Origin: Hyperoodon ampullatus
Taxonomy: Eukaryota; Chordata; Mammalia; Artiodactyla; Ziphiidae
DNA: 64,000 nt
Direction of reading: 5' to 3'
Assembly (NCBI GenBank): GCA_949752795.1
Contig: CATKHW010000551.1
Location: forward strand, 930,001-994,000
The notes under the pieces are model-generated. The model saw only the letters and a program-made list of their open reading frames with translations. It made no database searches and was not told the origin of the DNA. Below are positions 22,065 to 35,965 of this stretch, in pieces (the first letter of the stretch is position 1; each line of letters starts with the position of its first letter). The position numbers and the translations under genes are program-made.

Positions 22065-23803
22065 TTGGGAAAACTGAATATCAATAAGACAGAGCCACCC
22101 CAAAATTTAGGGCTGCACTGCTTACAAGGACCTCAAGCTGGTTACGCCTTAAATATAACGGGAAATATAAAAATGGTTCAAAAAATTGTGGTACTTACGT
22201 ACGATGGAATATCCCTCAGCTATGAAATCAATGGCATAAGAGCAGTAGCAGCAAAATAGCTGGATTCAGGTACGATGATTCTAAGTGAAATAAGTCACAC
22301 AGAAAAAGAAACTTATCATAAGATATCACTTATGAAGATCCTGTAAACATGGCTACACTTGAACTGAGTTAGGAAAGAGAACAGTGTCTCACATTTAGAA
22401 AACACTCTTATGCCTGCTTAAGGCGGAAGGAGAGGTGGGGTGATGCATAAAACCTGAGTTTGATATAAGCACAGATACCGTTCCAAAAACCAACTATGGA
22501 ATAGTCAAGACCTACACCTTCCTCAGTGAAAGGGACTCAAAACCCCATATTTCCCGCAGAGGAATACATCTGACTAGTAAAAATCTTAAAACCTATGTAT
22601 TGATATGTCTCCGTAAGGGAATCAAGTGTGTCTAGACTGGCATAAACATGGCAGCGAGAATCAGCTCAAACCCACTATAAAAAGTAATTTCCAAAACAAA
22701 ACAAAAAAACTGGGAAATTCTTTACAATTCCTTCAGGGTCTCTGATGAAACCTGGAATGACCCTTTCTACAACGACAGCTGGAGGTGGCATAAGGCTGGA
22801 CACTTGGGACTGAGAGGATTGGTGAGATTGGGTGAGCAAATGCAGTCCCTTTAAAGCAATAATGCCTGGCACCCATTCCATGGGTCCCAACTCTCCAGAT
22901 TGAAGGGAATATTACTAAAGCTATAACATGTACGGGAAACCTAGAGAACGGACACACTGTGAATAAGAAAGGTTTCTAAAAATCAACGAATAGACCCTCC
23001 CATGGTGCTCCGGTTTGACTTTCCTTCTGCTTTACTATCAATCTCCCAACTTGGAGAGACAGCCCCTTTAACCTCCTGGTTCGCACAGGTTTCCAATTTG
23101 GCAGAGGATGAAAGGGAAGAGGGAGAACCAATGAGAGAGTAGCTGTTAGACATTTGGACGGGCACATATCACTCTAACTTCCCGGCAGGAAGAAGAATTA
23201 ACCAAAGTCTCAGCCCCGCACTGGGAACCAGCATAGGTCCTGAACCAAAATTTTGGACTTGCGATCAGCTCACCGAAAACTAGTTGAAAAATGGAGCTCA
23301 GGGGCACAGCAATTCACAAACTGGCCGAGTAATAAAGGACAACTATCGTCCAAAAATCTGTTGAGGGAAGGCAACGAGGCGGACTTGAAAGCGAGGCAGA
23401 ATAGCAGGAAACAGATTTCAAGAGGTATGTTGGAATCGCCTTTAAAGCACAGGAAGAGGGGCAACACTTCGACAATGATGCACTTGGCCAAAAAGGGCGT
23501 ATGCGTTTTCTCCTGAATATATTCAGGAGAAAACGCATACGGCATTTTTGACCAAGCAAGCAAGCGGAAAATGCAAATCTGCGCTACAAAGATGTATCAC
23601 TTCCCACCGGTCAAAAGGGACAACCACAAAATGTGTAAAAACTAGAAAGGCAAGACAGGCCATGGAGAACAGGGAGCCTTGTTATGCTGATGGGCGGGAT
23701 GTAAATTGACAACTGCCTCTCTGGAGGAGTACATTGTGTTCCCTAAAACAAGTAAAGAACAGAGCTACAGAGGCAAGGGCACTTCCAGTCTAGGGAATAT
23801 ACC
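22065..23803 (+). repeat. Macrosatellite unit 8 (1739 bp)
   Basis: Partner of unit 15. Full core length. The palindrome (23483-23556) has three mismatches, all in the right outer arm (CGGCATTTTTGACCAAG). Confidence 0.95.
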
Positions 23804-25541
23804 TTGGGAAAACTGAAAATCAATAAGACAGAGCCACCCCGAAATTTAGGGCTGCACTGCTTACAAGGACCTCAACTTGGGTACACATTAAATATCCCAG
23901 GAAATATAAAAATGGTTCAAAAAATTGTGGTACTTATGTACGATGGAATATCCCTCAGCCATGAAATCAATGTCATAAGACCAGTAGCAGCAAAATGGGT
24001 GGTTTCAGGTACGATGATTCTAAGTGAAATAAGTCACACAGAAAAAGAAATTTATCATAAGATATCACTTCTGAAGAACCTGTAAACATGGCTACACTTG
24101 AACTTAGCTAGGAAAGAGAACAGAGTCTCACATTTGGAAAACACTCTTATGCCTGCTTAAGGGGGAAGGAGAGGTGGGGTGATGCATAAAACCAGAGTTT
24201 CATATAAGCACACCTACCGTTCCGAAAACCATCTATGGAATAGACAAGACCTACACATTCCTCAGTGAAAGGGACTGAAAAGCCCATATTTCCCGCAGAA
24301 GTATATATCTGACTAGTAAGAATCTTAAAACCTATGTATTGATATGTCTCTGTAGGGGAATCAAGTGTGTCTAGACTGGCATAAACTTGGCAGCGAGAAT
24401 CAGCTGAAACCCACTATCAAAAGGAATTTCACAAACAAAACAAAAAAACAGGAAAATTCTTTACAATTCCTTCAGGGTCTCTGATGAAACCTGGAATGAC
24501 CCTATCTACAACGACAGCTGGATGTGGCATAATGCTGGACACTTGGGACTGAGAGGATTGGTGAGATTGGGTGAGCAACTGCAGACCTTGTAAACCAATA
24601 ATGCATGGCACCCATTCCATGGGTCCCAACTCTGCGGGTTGAAGGGAATATTAATACAGCTATAACATATACAGGAAACCTAGAGAATGGACACACTGTG
24701 AATACAAAAGGTTTCTAAAACTCAACGAATAGTCCCTCTCCTGGTGTTCCGGTTTGACTTTCCAACTGCTTTACTATCAATCTCCCAACTTGGAGAGACA
24801 CCACTTTTAACCTCCTGGTACACACACGTTGCCAATTTGGCAGAGGATGAAAGGAAAGGGGGAGAACCAATGACAGAGTAGCTGTTAGGCATTTAGACGG
24901 GCACATGTCACTCTAATTTCACGGGAGGAAGAAGAACTAACCAAAGTCTCAGCCTCCCACGGGTAAAAAGTAGAGGTCCTGAACCAAAATTTTGGACTTG
25001 CGGTCAGCACACAAAAAATGAGTTGAAAAATGGGGCTCAGGGCACAGCAATTCACAAACTGGAAGAGTAATAAAGGACAACTATCATCCAAAAATCTGTT
25101 GAGGGAAGGCAACGAGGCGGACTTGAAATCGAGGCAGAATAGCAGGAAACAGATTTCAAGAGGTATGTTGGAATCGCCTTTAAAGCACCAGAAGTGGGGC
25201 ACAACTTCGACAATGATGCACTTGGCCAAAAAGGCCGTTTGCATTTTCTCCTGAATATATTCAGGAGAAAACGCATGCGCCCTTTTTGGCCTAGCAAGCA
25301 AGCAGGCAATGCAAATCTGCACTACAAAGAAGTATCACTTCCCACCGGTCAAAAGGGACATCCACAAAATGTGTAAAAACCAGAAAGGCAAGACAGGCCC
25401 TGGAGAACAGGGAGCATTGTTATGCTGATGGGCAGGATGTAAATTGCCAACTGCCTCTCTGGTGGAGTGAACTGTGTTCCCTAAAACAAGTAAACAACAG
25501 AGCTACAGAGCCAAGGGCACTTCCAGTCTAGGGAATATACC
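23804..25541 (+). repeat. Macrosatellite unit 9 (1738 bp), hybrid unit
   Basis: A recombinant. Bases up to 24012 match unit 16 (for example CAGGTACG), and from 24051 (GAAATTTATC, then GAAGAACCTG) it matches unit 2. It therefore marks the junction between the two seven-unit blocks. The palindrome (25221-25294) has five mismatches, as in unit 2. Confidence 0.95.
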
Positions 25542-27279
25542 TTGGGAAAACTGAAAATCAATAAGCCAGAGCCACCCCAACGTTTAGGGCTGCACTGCTT
25601 ACAAGAACCTCAACTTGGGTACACCTTAAATATCCCAGGAAATATAAAAATGGTTCAAAAAATTGTGGTACTTACGTATGATGGAATATCCCTCAGCCAT
25701 GAAATCAATGTCATAAGACCAGTAGCAGCAAAATGAGTGGATTCAGGTTCGATGATTCTAAGTGAAATAAGTCACACAGAAAAAGCAACTTATCATAAGA
25801 TATCACTTATGAAGATCCTGTAAACATGGCTACACTTGAACTGAGCTAGGAAAGAGAACAGTGTCTCACATTTAGAAAACACGCTTATGCCTGCTTAAGG
25901 GGGAAGGAGAGGTGGGGTGATGCATAAAACCAGAGTTTGATATAAGCACAGGTACCGTTCCAAAAACCAACTATGGAATAGACAAGACCTACACCTTCCT
26001 CAGTGAAAGGGACTCAAAACTCCATATTTCCCGCAGAAGAATATATCTGACAAGTAAGAAACTTAAAACCTATGTATTGATATGTCTCTGTAAGGGAATC
26101 AAGAGTGTCTAGACTGGCATTAGCATGGCAGCGAGAATCAGCTCAAACCCACTATAAAAAGGAATTTCAAAAACAAAACAAAGAAACAGGCAAATTCTTT
26201 CCAATTCCTTCAGGGTCTCTGATGAAACCTGGAATGACCCTATCTACAATGACAGCTGGATGTTACATAAGGCTGGACACGTGGCACTGAGAGGATTGGT
26301 GAGATTGGGTGAGCAAATGCAGACCCTTCAAAGCAATAATGCATGGCACACATTACATGCGTCCCAACTCTCCAAGTTGAAGGGGATATTACTACAACTA
26401 TAACATGTACCGGAAACCTAGAGAATGGACACACTGTGAACAAGAAACGTTTCTAAAACTCTACTAATACTCCGTCTCCTGGTGCTCATGTTTGACACTG
26501 CAACTGCTTTACTATCAATCTCCCAACTTAGAGACAGCACATTTAACCCCCTTGTTGGCACACGTTGCCAATTTGGCACAGGATGAAAGGGAAGAGGGAG
26601 AACCAATGAGAGAGTAGCTGTTAGGCATTTGGACGGGCACATATCACTGTAATTTCCCGGCAGGAAGAAGAATTAACCAAAGTCTCAGCCACCCACCGGG
26701 AACCCATATACGTCCTGAACCAAAATATTGGTCTTGCGTTCAGCTCACAAAAAACGAGTTGCAAAATGGGGCTCAGGGGCACAACAATTCACAAACTGGC
26801 AGAGTAATAAAGGACAACTATCATCCAAAAATCTGTTGAGGGAAGGCAGCGAGGCAGACTTGAAAGCTAGGCAGAATAGCAGGAAACAGATTTCAAGAGG
26901 TACGTTGGAATCGCCTTTAAAGCACAGGAAAAGGGGCACAACTTCGACAATGATGCACTTGGCCAAAAAGGGCGTATGCATTTTCTCCTGAATATATTTA
27001 GGAGAGAACTCATATGCCCGTTTTGGCCAAGCAAACAAGCGGACAATGCAAATCTGCAATACAAAGAAGTATCTCTTCCCACCGGTACAAAAGGGACATC
27101 CACAAAATGTGTAAAAACCAGAAAGGCAAGACAGGCCCTGGAGAACAGGGAGCCTTGTTATGCTGATGGGCGGGATGTAAATTGCCAACTGCCTCTCTGG
27201 AGGAGTGCATTGGGTGCCCTAAAACAAGTAAACAACAGATCTACAGAGCCAAGGGCACTTGCAGTCTAGGGAATATACC
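25542..27279 (+). repeat. Macrosatellite unit 10 (1738 bp)
   Basis: Copy of unit 3 in the second block. Palindrome 26958-27031, six mismatches identical to unit 3. CAAACCCAC near 26147 is the ancestral-looking base relative to unit 3. Confidence 0.95.
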
Positions 27280-29017
27280 TTGGGAAAAATGAAAATCAGT
27301 AAGACACAGCCACCTCAAAATATAGGGCTGCACTGCTTACAAGAACCTCAACTTGGGTACACCTTAAATATCCCAGGAAATATAAAAATGGCTCAAAATA
27401 TTGTGGTACTTATGTATGATGGAATATCCGTCAGGCATGAAATCAATGTCATAAGACCAGTAGAAACAAAATGAGTGGATTCTGTTATGATGATTCTAAG
27501 TGAAATAAGACACACAGAAAAAGAAATTTATCATAAGATATCACTTATGAAGATCCTGTAACATGGCTACACTTGAACTGAGTTAGGAAAGAGAACAGAG
27601 TCTCACATTTAGAAAACACACTTATGCCTGCTAGAGTTGGAAGGAGAGGTGGGGTGATGCATAAAACCAGAGTTTGATATAAGCACAGGTACTGTTCCAA
27701 AAACCAACTATGGAATACAGAAGACCTACAAGTTCCTCACTGAAACGGACTCAAAATCCCATATTTCCGGCAGAGGAATATATCTGACTAGTAAGAATCT
27801 TAAAACCTATGTATTGATATGTCTCCGTAAGGGAATCAAGTGTTTCTACACTGGCATAAACATGGCAGCGAGAATCAGCTCAAACCCACTATCAAAAGGA
27901 ATTTCAAAAACAAAACAAAGAAAACAGGGAAATTCTTTACAATTCCTTCAGTGTCTCTGATGAAACCTGGAATGACCCTATCTAAAACGACCGCTGGATG
28001 TGGCATAAGGCTGGACACTTGGGACTGAGAGGATTGGTGATATGGGGTGAGCAAATGCAGACCTTGTAAACCAATAATGCATGGCACCCATTCCATGGGT
28101 CCCAACTCTGCGGGTTGAAGGGAATATTAATACAGCTATAACATATACAGGAAACCTAGAGAATGGACACACTGTGAATACAAAAGGTTTCTAAAACTCA
28201 ACGAATAGTCCCTCTCCTGGTGTTCCGGTTTGACTTTCCAACTGCTTTACTAACAATCTCCCAACTTGGAGAGACACCACTTTTAACCTCCTGGTACACA
28301 CACGTTGCCAATTTGGCAGAGGATGAAAGGAAAGGGGGAGAACCAATGACAGAGTAGCTGTTAGGCATTTAGACGGGCACATGTCACTCTAATTTCACGG
28401 GAGGAAGAAGAATTAACCAAAGTCTCAGCCACCCACGGGGAACAAGTAGAGGTCCTGAACCAAAATTTTGGACTTGCGGTCAGCTCACAAAAAATGAGTT
28501 GAAAAATGGGGCTCAGGGCACAGCAATTCACAAACTGGAAGAGTAATAAAGGACAACTATCATCCAAAAATCTGTTGAGGGAAGGCATCGTGGCGGAGTT
28601 GAAATCGAGGCAGAATAGCAGGAAACAGATTTCAAGAGGTATGTTGGAATCGCCTTTAAAGCACAAGAAGTGGGGCACAACTTCGACAATGATGCACTTG
28701 GCGAAAAAGGGCGTTTGCATTTTCTGCTGAATATTTTCAGGAGAAAATGCATACGACCTTTTTGGCCAAGCAAGCAAGCAGGCAATGCAAATCTGCACTA
28801 CAAAGAAGTATCACTTCCCACCGGTCAAAAGGGACATCCACAAAATGTGTAAAAACCAGAAAGGCAAGACAGGCCCTGGAGAACAGGGAGCATTGTTATG
28901 CTGATGGGCAGGATGTAAATTGCCAACTGCCTCTCTGCTGGAGTGAATTGTGTTCCCTAAAACAAGTAAACAACAGAGCTACAGAGCCAAGGGCACTTCC
29001 AGTCTAGGGAATATACC
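27280..29017 (+). repeat. Macrosatellite unit 11 (1738 bp)
   Basis: Copy of unit 4. Palindrome 28697-28770, five mismatches. Differs from unit 4 at ACCAGAGTTTG near 27669 (unit 4 has ACCAGTGTTTG). Confidence 0.95.
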
Positions 29018-30752
29018 TTGGGAAAACTGAAAATCAATAAGACAGAGCCACCCCAACGTTTAGGGCTGCACTGCTTACAAGAACCTCAACATGGGTACAC
29101 CTTAAATATCCCAGGAAATATAAAAATGGTTCAAAAAATTGTGGTACTTACGTACGATGGAATATCCCTCAGCCATGAAATCAATGTCATAAGACCAGTA
29201 GCAGCAAAATGAGTGGAATGAGGTTCGATTATTCTAAGTGAAATAAGTCACACATTAAAAGCAAGTTATCATAAGATATCACTTACGAAGATCCTGTAAA
29301 CATGGCTACACTTGAACTGAGCTAGGAAAGAGAACAGAGTCTCACATTTGGAAAACACTCTTATGCCTGCTTAAGGGGGAAGGAGAGGTGGGGTGATGCA
29401 TAAAACCAGAGTTTGATATAAGCACAGGTACCGTTCCAAAAACCAACTATGGAATAGACAAGACCTACACCTTCCACAGTGAAAGGGACTCAAAACCCCA
29501 TATTTCCCGCAGAAGAATATATCTGACTAGTAAGAATCTTAAAACCTATGTATTGATATGTCTCTGTAAGGGAATCAAGTGTCTAGACTGGCATAAACAT
29601 GGCAGCGAGAATCAGCTGAAATCCACTATCAAAAGGAATTTCACAAACAAAACAAAAAAACAGGCAAATGCTTTACAATTCCTTCAGGGTCTCTGATGAA
29701 ATCTGGAATGACCCTATCTACAACGACCGCTGGATGTGGCATAAGGCTGGACACTTGGGACTTAGAGGATTGGTGAGATTGGGTGAGCAAATGCAGACCT
29801 TGTAAACCAATAATGCATGGCACCCATTCCATGGGTCCCAACTCTGCGGGTTGAAGGGAATATTAATACAGCTATAACATGTACAGGAAACCTAGAGAAT
29901 GGACACACTGTGAATACAAAAGGTTTCTAAAACTCAACGAATAGTCCCTCTCCTGGTGTTCCGGTTTGACTTTCCCACTGCTTTACTATCAATCTCCCAA
30001 ATTGGAGAGACACCCCTTTTAACCTCCTGGTACACACACGTTGCCAATTTGGCAGAGGATGAAAGGAAAGGGGGAGAACCAATGACAGAGTAGCTGTTAG
30101 GCATTTAGACGGGCATATGTCACTCTAATTTCACGGTAGGAAGAAGAATTAACCAAAGTCTCAGCCTCCCACGGGGAACAAGTAGAGGTCCTGAACCAAA
30201 ATTTTGGACGTGCGGTCAGCTCACAAAAAATAAGTTTAAAAATGGGGCTCAGGGCACAGCAATTCACAAACTGGAAGAGTAATAAAGGACAACTATCATC
30301 CAAAAATCTGTTGAGGGAAGGGAACGAGGCGGAGTTGAAATCGAGGCAGAATAGCAGGAAACAGATTTCAAGAGGTACGTTGGAATCGCCTTTAAAGCAC
30401 AGGAAGAGTGGAACAACTTCGACAATGATGCACTTGGCCAAAAAGGGCGTATGCGTTTTCTCTTGAATATATTCAGGAGAAAACGCATACGCCCTTTTTG
30501 GCCAAGCAAGCAAGCGGGCAATGCAAATCTGCACTACAAAGAAGTATCACTTCCCACCGGTCAAAAGGGACATCCGAAAATGTGTAAAAACCAGAAAGGC
30601 AAGACAGGCCCTGGAGAACAGGGAGCCTTTTTATGCTGATGGGCGGGATGTAAATTGCCAACTGCCTCTATGGAGGAGTGCATTGTGTTCCCTAAAACAA
30701 GTAAACAACAGAGCTACAGAGCCAAGGGCACTACCAGTCTAGGGAATATACC
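29018..30752 (+). repeat. Macrosatellite unit 12 (1735 bp)
   Basis: Copy of unit 5. Palindrome 30433-30506, one mismatch. Has TTTAGACGGGC near 30109, where unit 5 has TTTAGACCGGC. Confidence 0.95.
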
Positions 30753-32489
30753 TTGGGAAAACTGAAAATCAATAAGACAGAGCACCCCAAAATTTACGGC
30801 TGCACTGCTCACAATAACCTCAACTTCGGTACACCTTAAATATCCCAGGAAATATAAAAATGGTTCAAAAAATTGTGGTACTTACGTATGATGGAATATC
30901 CCTCAGCCATGAAAACAATGTCATAAGACCAGTAGCAACAAAATGAGTGGATTCTGTTATGATGATTCTAAGTGAAATAAGACACACAGAAAAAGAAATT
31001 TATCATAAGATATCACTTATGAAGAACCTGTAAACATGGCTACACTTGAACTTAGCTAGGAAAGAGAACAGAGTCTCACATTTGGAAAACACTCTTATGC
31101 CTGCTTAAGGGGGAAGGAGAGGTGGGGTGATGCATAAAACCAGAGTTTCATATAAGCACACCTACCGTTCCGAAAACCAACTATGGAATAGACAAGACCT
31201 ACACATTCCTCAGTGAAAGGGACTGAAAAGCCCATATTTCCCGCAGAAGAATATATCTGACTAGTAAGAATCTTAAAACCTATGTATTGATATGTCTCTG
31301 TAAGGGAATCAAGTGTGTCTAGACTGGCATAAACTTGGCAGCGAGAATCAGCTGAAACCCACTATCAAAAGGAATTTCAAAAACAAACCAAAAAAACAGG
31401 GAAATTCTTTACAATTCCTTCAGGGTCTCTGATGAAACCTGGAATGACCATATCTACAACGACAGCTGGATGTGGCATAAGGCTGGACACTTGGGACTGA
31501 GAGGATTGGTGAGATTGGGTGAGCAAATGCAGACCTTGTAAATGAATAATGCATGGCACCCATTCCATGGGTCCCAACTCTGCCGGTTGAAGGGAATATT
31601 AATACAGCTATAACATGTACAGGAAACCTAGAGAATGGACACACTGTGAATACAAAAGGTTTCTAAAACTCAACGAATAGTCCCTCTCCTGGTGTTCCGG
31701 TTTGACTTTCCAACTGCTTTACTATCAATCTCCCAACTTGGAGAGACTCCACTTTTAACCTCCTGATACACACACGTTGCCAATTTGGCAGAGGATGAAA
31801 GGAAAGGGGGAGAACCAATGACAGAGTGGCAGTTAGGCATGTAGACGGGCACATGTCACTCTAATTTCACGGGAGGAAGAAGAACTAACCAAAGTCTCAG
31901 CCTCCCACAGGTAAAAAGTAGAGGCCCTGAACCAAAATTTTGGACTTGCGGTCAGCACACAAAAAATGAGCTGAAAAATGGGGCTCAGGGCACAGCAATT
32001 CACAAACTGGAACAGTAATAAAGGACAACTATCATCCAAAAAAATGTTGAGGGAAGGCAACGATGTGGACTTGAAAGTGATGCAGAATAGCAGGAAACAG
32101 ATTTCAAGAGGTACGTTGGAATCGCCTTTAAAGCACAGGAAGAGGGGCACAACTTCGACAATGATGCACTTGGCCATAAACGGCGTATGTGTTTTCTCCT
32201 GAATATATTTAGGAGAAAACGCATAGGCCCTTTTTGGCCAAGCAAGCAAGCGGGCAATGCAAATCTGCACTACAAAGAAGTATCACTTCCCACCGGTCAA
32301 AAGGGACATCCACAAAATGTGTAAAAACCAGAAAGGCAAGGCAGGCCCTGGAGAACAGGGAGCCTTGTTATGCTGATGGGCGGGATGTAAATTGCCAACT
32401 GCCTCTCTGGAGGAGTGCATTGTGTTCCATAAAACAAGTAAACAACAGAGCTACAGAGCCAAGGGCACTTCCAGTCTAGGGAATATACC
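30753..32489 (+). repeat. Macrosatellite unit 13 (1737 bp)
   Basis: Copy of unit 6. Palindrome 32169-32242, five mismatches. One difference from unit 6 at GTAAATGAATAATG (GTAAACGAATAATG in unit 6), a CpG-type change. Confidence 0.95.
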
Positions 32490-34226
32490 TTGGGAAAACT
32501 GAAAATCAATAAGACAGAGCCACTCCAAAATTTAGGGCTGCACTGCTTACAAGGACCTCAACTTGGGTACACATTAAATATCCCAGGAAATATAAAAATG
32601 GTTCAAAAAATTGTGGTACTTACGTACGATGGAATATCCCACAGCCATGAAATCAATGTCATAAGACCAGTAACAGCAAAATGGGTAGATTCAGGTACGA
32701 TGATTCTAAGTGAAATAAGTCACACAGAAAAAGAAACTTATCATAAGATATCACTTATGAAGATCCTGTAAACATGGCTACACTTGAACTGAGTTAGGAA
32801 AGAGAACAGTGTCTCACATTTAGAAAACACTCTTATGCCTGCTTAAGGGGGAAGGAGAGGTGGGGTGATGCATAAAACCAGAGTTTGATATAAGCACAGG
32901 TACCGTTCCAAAAACCAACTATGGAATAGACAAGACCTACACGTTCCTCAGGGAAAGGGACTCAAAACCCCATATTTCCTGCAGAGGAATATATCTGACT
33001 AGTAAGAATCTTAAAACGTATGTATTGATATGTCTCCATAAGGGAATCAAGTGTGTCAGACTGGCATAAACATGGCAGCGAGAATCAGCTCAAACCCACT
33101 ATAAAAAGGAATTTCAAAAACAAAACAAAAAAACTGGGAAATTCTTTACAATTCCTTCAGGGTCTCTGATGAATGCTGGAATGACCATATCTACAACGTC
33201 AGCTGGATGTGGCATAAGGCTTGAAACTTGGGACTGAGAGGATTGGTGAGATTGGGTGAGCAAATGCAGACCCTTTAAAGCACAAATGCCTGGCACCCAT
33301 TCCATGGGTCCCAAATCTCCAGGTTGAAGGGAATATTACTACAGCTATAACATGTACAGGAAACCTAGAGAACGGACACACTGTGAATACGAATGATTTC
33401 TAAAACTCAACGAATAGTCCCTATCCTGGTGCTCGGGTTTGACTTTCCATCTGCTTTACTATCAACCTCCAAACTTGGAGAGACAGCCCGTTTAACCTCC
33501 TGGTTCGCAGAGGTTGCCAATTTGGCAGAGGATGAAAGGGAAGAGGGAGAACCAATGAGAGAGTAGCTGTTAGGCATTTGGACGGGCACATGTCACTGTA
33601 ATTTCCCGGCAGGAAGAAGAATTAACCAAAGTCTCAGCCACCCACCGGGAACCAGTATAGGTCCTGCACCAAAATTTTGGACTTGCGGTCAGCTCACAAA
33701 AAACGAGTTGAAAAATGGAGCTCAGGGGCACAGCAATTCACAAACAGGCCGAGTAATAAAGGACAACTATCGTCCAAAAATCTGTTGAGGAAAGGCAACG
33801 AGGCAGATTGAAACTGAGGCAGAATAGCCGGAAACTGGTTTCAAGAGGTACGTTGGAATCGCCTTTAAAGCACAGGTATAGGGGCACAACTTCGACAATG
33901 ATGCACTTGGCCAAAAAGGGCGTATGCGTTTTCTCCTGAATATATTCAGGAGAAAACGCATACGCCCTTTTTGGCCAAGCAAGCAAGCGGGCAATGAAAA
34001 TCTGCACTACAAAGAAGTGTCACTTCCCACCGGTCAAAAGGGACATCCACAAAATGTGTAAAAACCAGAAAGGCAAGCCAGGCCCTGGAGAACAGGGAGC
34101 CTTGTTATGCTGATGGGCGGGATGTAAATTGCCAACTGCCTCTCTGGAGGAGTGCATTGTGTTCTCTAAAACCAGTAAAGAACAGAGCTACAGAGTCAAG
34201 GGCAGTTCCAGTCTAGGGAATATACC
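32490..34226 (+). repeat. Macrosatellite unit 14 (1737 bp)
   Basis: Copy of unit 7 with a perfect palindrome (33906-33979). Differs from unit 7 at GAAACTGAGG near 33814 (GAAAGTGAGG in unit 7). Confidence 0.95.
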
Positions 34227-35965
34227 TTGGGAAAACTGAATATCAATAAGACAGAGCCACCCCAAAATTTAGGGCTGCACTGCTTACAAGGACCTCAAGC
34301 TGGTTACGCCTTAAATATAACGGGAAATATAAAAATGGTTCAAAAAATTGTGGTACTTACGTACGATGGAATATCCCTCAGCTATGAAATCAATGGCATA
34401 AGAGCAGTAGCAGCAAAATAGCTGGATTCAGGTACGATGATTCTAAGTGAAATAAGTCACACAGAAAAAGAAACTTATCATAAGATATCACTTATGAAGA
34501 TCCTGTAAACATGGCTACACTTGAACTGAGTTAGGAAAGAGAACAGTGTCTCACATTTAGAAAACACTCTTATGCCTGCTTAAGGCGGAAGGAGAGGTGG
34601 GGTGATGCATAAAACCTGAGTTTGATATAAGCACAGATACCGTTCCAAAAACCAACTATGGAATAGTCAAGACCTACACCTTCCTCAGTGAAAGGGACTC
34701 AAAACCCCATATTTCCCGCAGAGGAATACATCTGACTAGTAAAAATCTTAAAACCTATGTATTGATATGTCTCCGTAAGGGAATCAAGTGTGTCTAGACT
34801 GGCATAAACATGGCAGCGAGAATCAGCTCAAACCCACTATAAAAAGTAATTTCCAAAACAAAACAAAAAAACTGGGAAATTCTTTACAATTCCTTCAGGG
34901 TCTCTGATGAAACCTGGAATGACCCTTTCTACAACGACAGCTGGAGGTGGCATAAGGCTGGACACTTGGGACTGAGAGGATTGGTGAGATTGGGTGAGCA
35001 AATGCAGTCCCTTTAAAGCAATAATGCCTGGCACCCATTCCATGGGTCCCAACTCTCCAGATTGAAGGGAATATTACTAAAGCTATAACATGTACGGGAA
35101 ACCTAGAGAACGGACACACTGTGAATAAGAAAGGTTTCTAAAAATCAACGAATAGACCCTCCCATGGTGCTCCGGTTTGACTTTCCTTCTGCTTTACTAT
35201 CAATCTCCCAACTTGGAGAGACAGCCCCTTTAACCTCCTGGTTCGCACAGGTTTCCAATTTGGCAGAGGATGAAAGGGAAGAGGGAGAACCAATGAGAGA
35301 GTAGCTGTTAGACATTTGGACGGGCACATATCACTCTAACTTCCCGGCAGGAAGAAGAATTAACCAAAGTCTCAGCCCCGCACTGGGAACCAGCATAGGT
35401 CCTGAACCAAAATTTTGGACTTGCGATCAGCTCACCGAAAACTAGTTGAAAAATGGAGCTCAGGGGCACAGCAATTCACAAACTGGCCGAGTAATAAAGG
35501 ACAACTATCGTCCAAAAATCTGTTGAGGGAAGGCAACGAGGCGGACTTGAAAGCGAGGCAGAATAGCAGGAAACAGATTTCAAGAGGTATGTTGGAATCG
35601 CCTTTAAAGCACAGGAAGAGGGGCAACACTTCGACAATGATGCACTTGGCCAAAAAGGGCATATGCGTTTTCTCCTGAATATATTCAGGAGAAAACGCAT
35701 ACGGCATTTTTGACCAAGCAAGCAAGCGGAAAATGCAAATCTGCGCTACAAAGATGTATCACTTCCCACCGGTCAAAAGGGACAACCACAAAATGTGTAA
35801 AAACTAGAAAGGCAAGACAGGCCATGGAGAACAGGGAGCCTTGTTATGCTGATGGGCGGGATGTAAATTGCCAACTGCCTCTCTGGAGGAGTACATTGTG
35901 TTCCCTAAAACAAGTAAAGAACAGAGCTACAGAGGCAAGGGCACTTCCAGTCTAGGGAATATACC
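34227..35965 (+). repeat. Macrosatellite unit 15 (1739 bp)
   Basis: Copy of unit 8. The palindrome (35645-35718) has four mismatches: the three of unit 8 plus GGGCATATG for GGGCGTATG, a post-duplication CpG change. Also ATTGCCAAC where unit 8 has ATTGACAAC. Confidence 0.95.

Larger units (their letters stand above)
11870..24031 (+). repeat. Higher-order repeat, seven units (12,162 bp), copy 1
   Basis: Every position matches the sequence 12,162 bases further on, with only about eight single-base differences that I could find, i.e. about 99.9% identity. Adjacent units inside the block differ far more. Edges are placed by unit 9, which follows unit 16 up to 24012 and unit 2 from 24051, so the exchange point lies in that interval, inside the L1 ORF2 part. 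Edges are good to about 20 bases. Confidence 0.93.
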
